Assembly: GCA_019359235.1 (NCBI GenBank)
Contig: JAHHHT010000001.1
Span: 186,001-250,000 of the forward strand
Reading direction: 5' to 3'
Origin: Oscillatoria princeps RMCB-10
GTDB taxonomy: Bacteria > Cyanobacteriota > Cyanobacteriia > Cyanobacteriales > Oscillatoriaceae
Length of the DNA stretch: 64,000 nt
In this document: positions 62,976 to 64,000 of the stretch, one piece after another
Position numbering within the stretch: the first letter of the stretch is position 1
Layout: each line of letters opens with the position of its first letter
Position numbers and translations under genes: made by a program
The notes under the pieces: generated by a model
Databases searched by the model: none
Told to the model about the DNA's origin: nothing
Seen by the model: the letters and a program-made list of their open reading frames with translations, nothing else

Positions 62976-64000
62976 ATGCAAGCGCAGGAATCTTATCATA
63001 AATTTGTAACTAGCCTTAAATCCGCACTCGGCGTGCTGGAACTCGATAAAACTTCACAGCTTTATCGGGATGTCACATCAATATGCGACCACCTGGCAAG
63101 TCCAATCTTTCGGATTGCTGTATTTGGCCCGTTCAATTACGGCAAGTCAACCCTGCTCAATGCCTTGCTGGGAACCCGCACCTTACCCATCGATTTGATT
63201 CCCACCACCGGCGCTGCGATTCGTGTCCGGTACGGGAACGAGCCGCACACTCGGATTGTCCTGACAGATGGCGCGGAAATTAGCAAAGCCGGCACTGATG
63301 TGCTCAAGGAATACGCTATCCTGGACGAGCAAAGACGGATGCGCGGCGATGTGGCATCTGTCGAGGTTTTTTGCCCGCATCCCTTCCTGCAAACGGGTGT
63401 GGAACTGCTGGATTTGCCGGGTACGAATGACAGGGAAGCCCAGGATAATTTGGTGCGCGACCAACTGCTAACAGCAGATTTGGTGGTTCAGGTGCTAGAC
63501 GCTCGCAAGCTGATGACCCTGGGGGAGCGGGAAAACCTGCGAGATTGGCTGCTTGACCGGGGGATTAAAACGGTTGTGTTTGCGGTCAATTTCATGAATT
63601 TGCTCGAAACTGAAGAGCAAAAAGAAGTCAGCAACCGCATGCGTTTTGTGGCGGAAAGTTTTCGCTCCGAACTGCCGAATAATATCAGCAACCTGTACCG
63701 GGTTGACGCCCTGCCGGCTTTGAGGGCGCGGCTGAAAGGAGATATGTCTGCCTTACAGGTGACGGGATTCGGGATGTTTGAATCGGCGCTGCAAAGTATT
63801 GTGGCGGTGGAAAAAGAGAAGACGGCAAGCCGCCTCCCCCGCGCGATCGCCAGCGGAACTCAGGTGCGCGACGCGCTGCGCGCGAAGGTGGAAGCGATCG
63901 CCACCGGCTTGCGATCGGCTGAAGACAAGCGCAATGCTAAGATTCAGATTCAGCAAAGGGCGGAGAAACTGATTAAACAGGGGTTTGAAGGGAGTGTCTC
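62976..64000 (+). CDS. third dynamin-type large GTPase, partial at window end
   Basis: The frame is open from ATG 62976 (AGGAAT just upstream) to the window end, giving the first 341 residues. The N-terminal helix SYHKFVTSLKSALGVLELDK is followed by a GTPase domain: G1 FGPFNYGKSTLLNALLG near residue 55, a possible G2 Thr in PTTGAAIRV, and G3 LLDLPGTNDRE near 150. The usual G4 site reads AVNFMN instead of NAWD/TKLD, so nucleotide specificity may differ. After it comes helical, charged sequence. It belongs to the dynamin superfamily but to a different branch from the two tandem copies (PFNYGKS instead of DMKRGKS). Any paddle and C-terminal partner helices would lie beyond the window. Confidence 0.87.
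   Translation, partial: MQAQESYHKFVTSLKSALGVLELDKTSQLYRDVTSICDHLASPIFRIAVFGPFNYGKSTLLNALLGTRTLPIDLIPTTGAAIRVRYGNEPHTRIVLTDGAEISKAGTDVLKEYAILDEQRRMRGDVASVEVFCPHPFLQTGVELLDLPGTNDREAQDNLVRDQLLTADLVVQVLDARKLMTLGERENLRDWLLDRGIKTVVFAVNFMNLLETEEQKEVSNRMRFVAESFRSELPNNISNLYRVDALPALRARLKGDMSALQVTGFGMFESALQSIVAVEKEKTASRLPRAIASGTQVRDALRAKVEAIATGLRSAEDKRNAKIQIQQRAEKLIKQGFEGSV

Overview
This 64 kb window reads as chromosomal DNA of a cyanobacterium, most likely a filamentous one. The evidence is cyanobacterial: chlP (phytol side chain of chlorophyll), the circadian/phycobilisome regulator rpaA, ndhL beside a DUF3007 gene and trpA, cyAbrB, a group 2 sigma factor, an SLH-OprB porin, an Asr1405-type protein, an rbp-rpsU pair, a cyanobacterial-type FtsH, and a tRNA-Leu(UAA) split by a group I intron. 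The intergenic DNA is full of heptanucleotide tandem repeats and small palindromic elements of the kind common in filamentous cyanobacteria. I cannot assign a genus from sequence alone.

Layout. 0.7-7.1 kb: cysA, chlP followed by a decayed second copy of its 3' end, rpaA, then the ndhL/DUF3007/trpA group on the minus strand. 7.4-7.8 kb: intron-containing trnL. 8.7-19.3 kb: small regulators (cyAbrB, Rrf2, SufR-like) and housekeeping genes (cobD, pyrR, fni, sppA), plus a repeat/RTX protein and two small proteins. 20-30.4 kb: a co-directional block encoding a filamentous-haemagglutinin-type secreted protein, a secreted TPR-CHAT (caspase-like) protein, a DUF928 protein, a CHASE2 hybrid histidine kinase and a response-regulator/histidine-kinase fusion. 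30.5-35.5 kb: a GDYXXLXY/DUF2157 membrane pair, two overlapping SDR genes and a Uma2 protein. 35.5-37 kb: a gene-free repeat field. 37-45 kb: another sensor kinase, a truncated mutY, a DUF760 gene, a sigma factor with a four-copy 26-bp tandem repeat upstream, and carB. 46.5-56.4 kb: dps, an Asr1405-type gene, a [2Fe-2S] protein, the porin, a Ser/Thr kinase with seven WD40 repeats, ftsH, rpsU and rbp. 57.1-64 kb: a small coiled-coil membrane protein, two tandem 692-residue bacterial dynamin-like proteins, a Uma2 protein and a third, different dynamin-type GTPase that runs off the window.

The two regions most likely to hold little-described biology are the secreted CHAT/haemagglutinin block wired to two histidine kinases (20.1-30.4 kb), and the dynamin cluster (57.2-64 kb), where three large GTPases and a small membrane protein lie on one strand. 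Mobile palindromic repeats have touched genes in several places. They supply stop codons (Rrf2, RTX protein), a C-terminal tail (SufR-like regulator), the start region of cobD and an in-frame insert in the ATPase domain of the CHASE2 kinase. Two 143-144 bp elements with imperfect terminal inverted repeats (35.9 and 45.2 kb) match no family I know.

Limits: no database or folding search was run. Names rest on recognised motifs and family resemblance. Identities between repeat copies were judged by eye.
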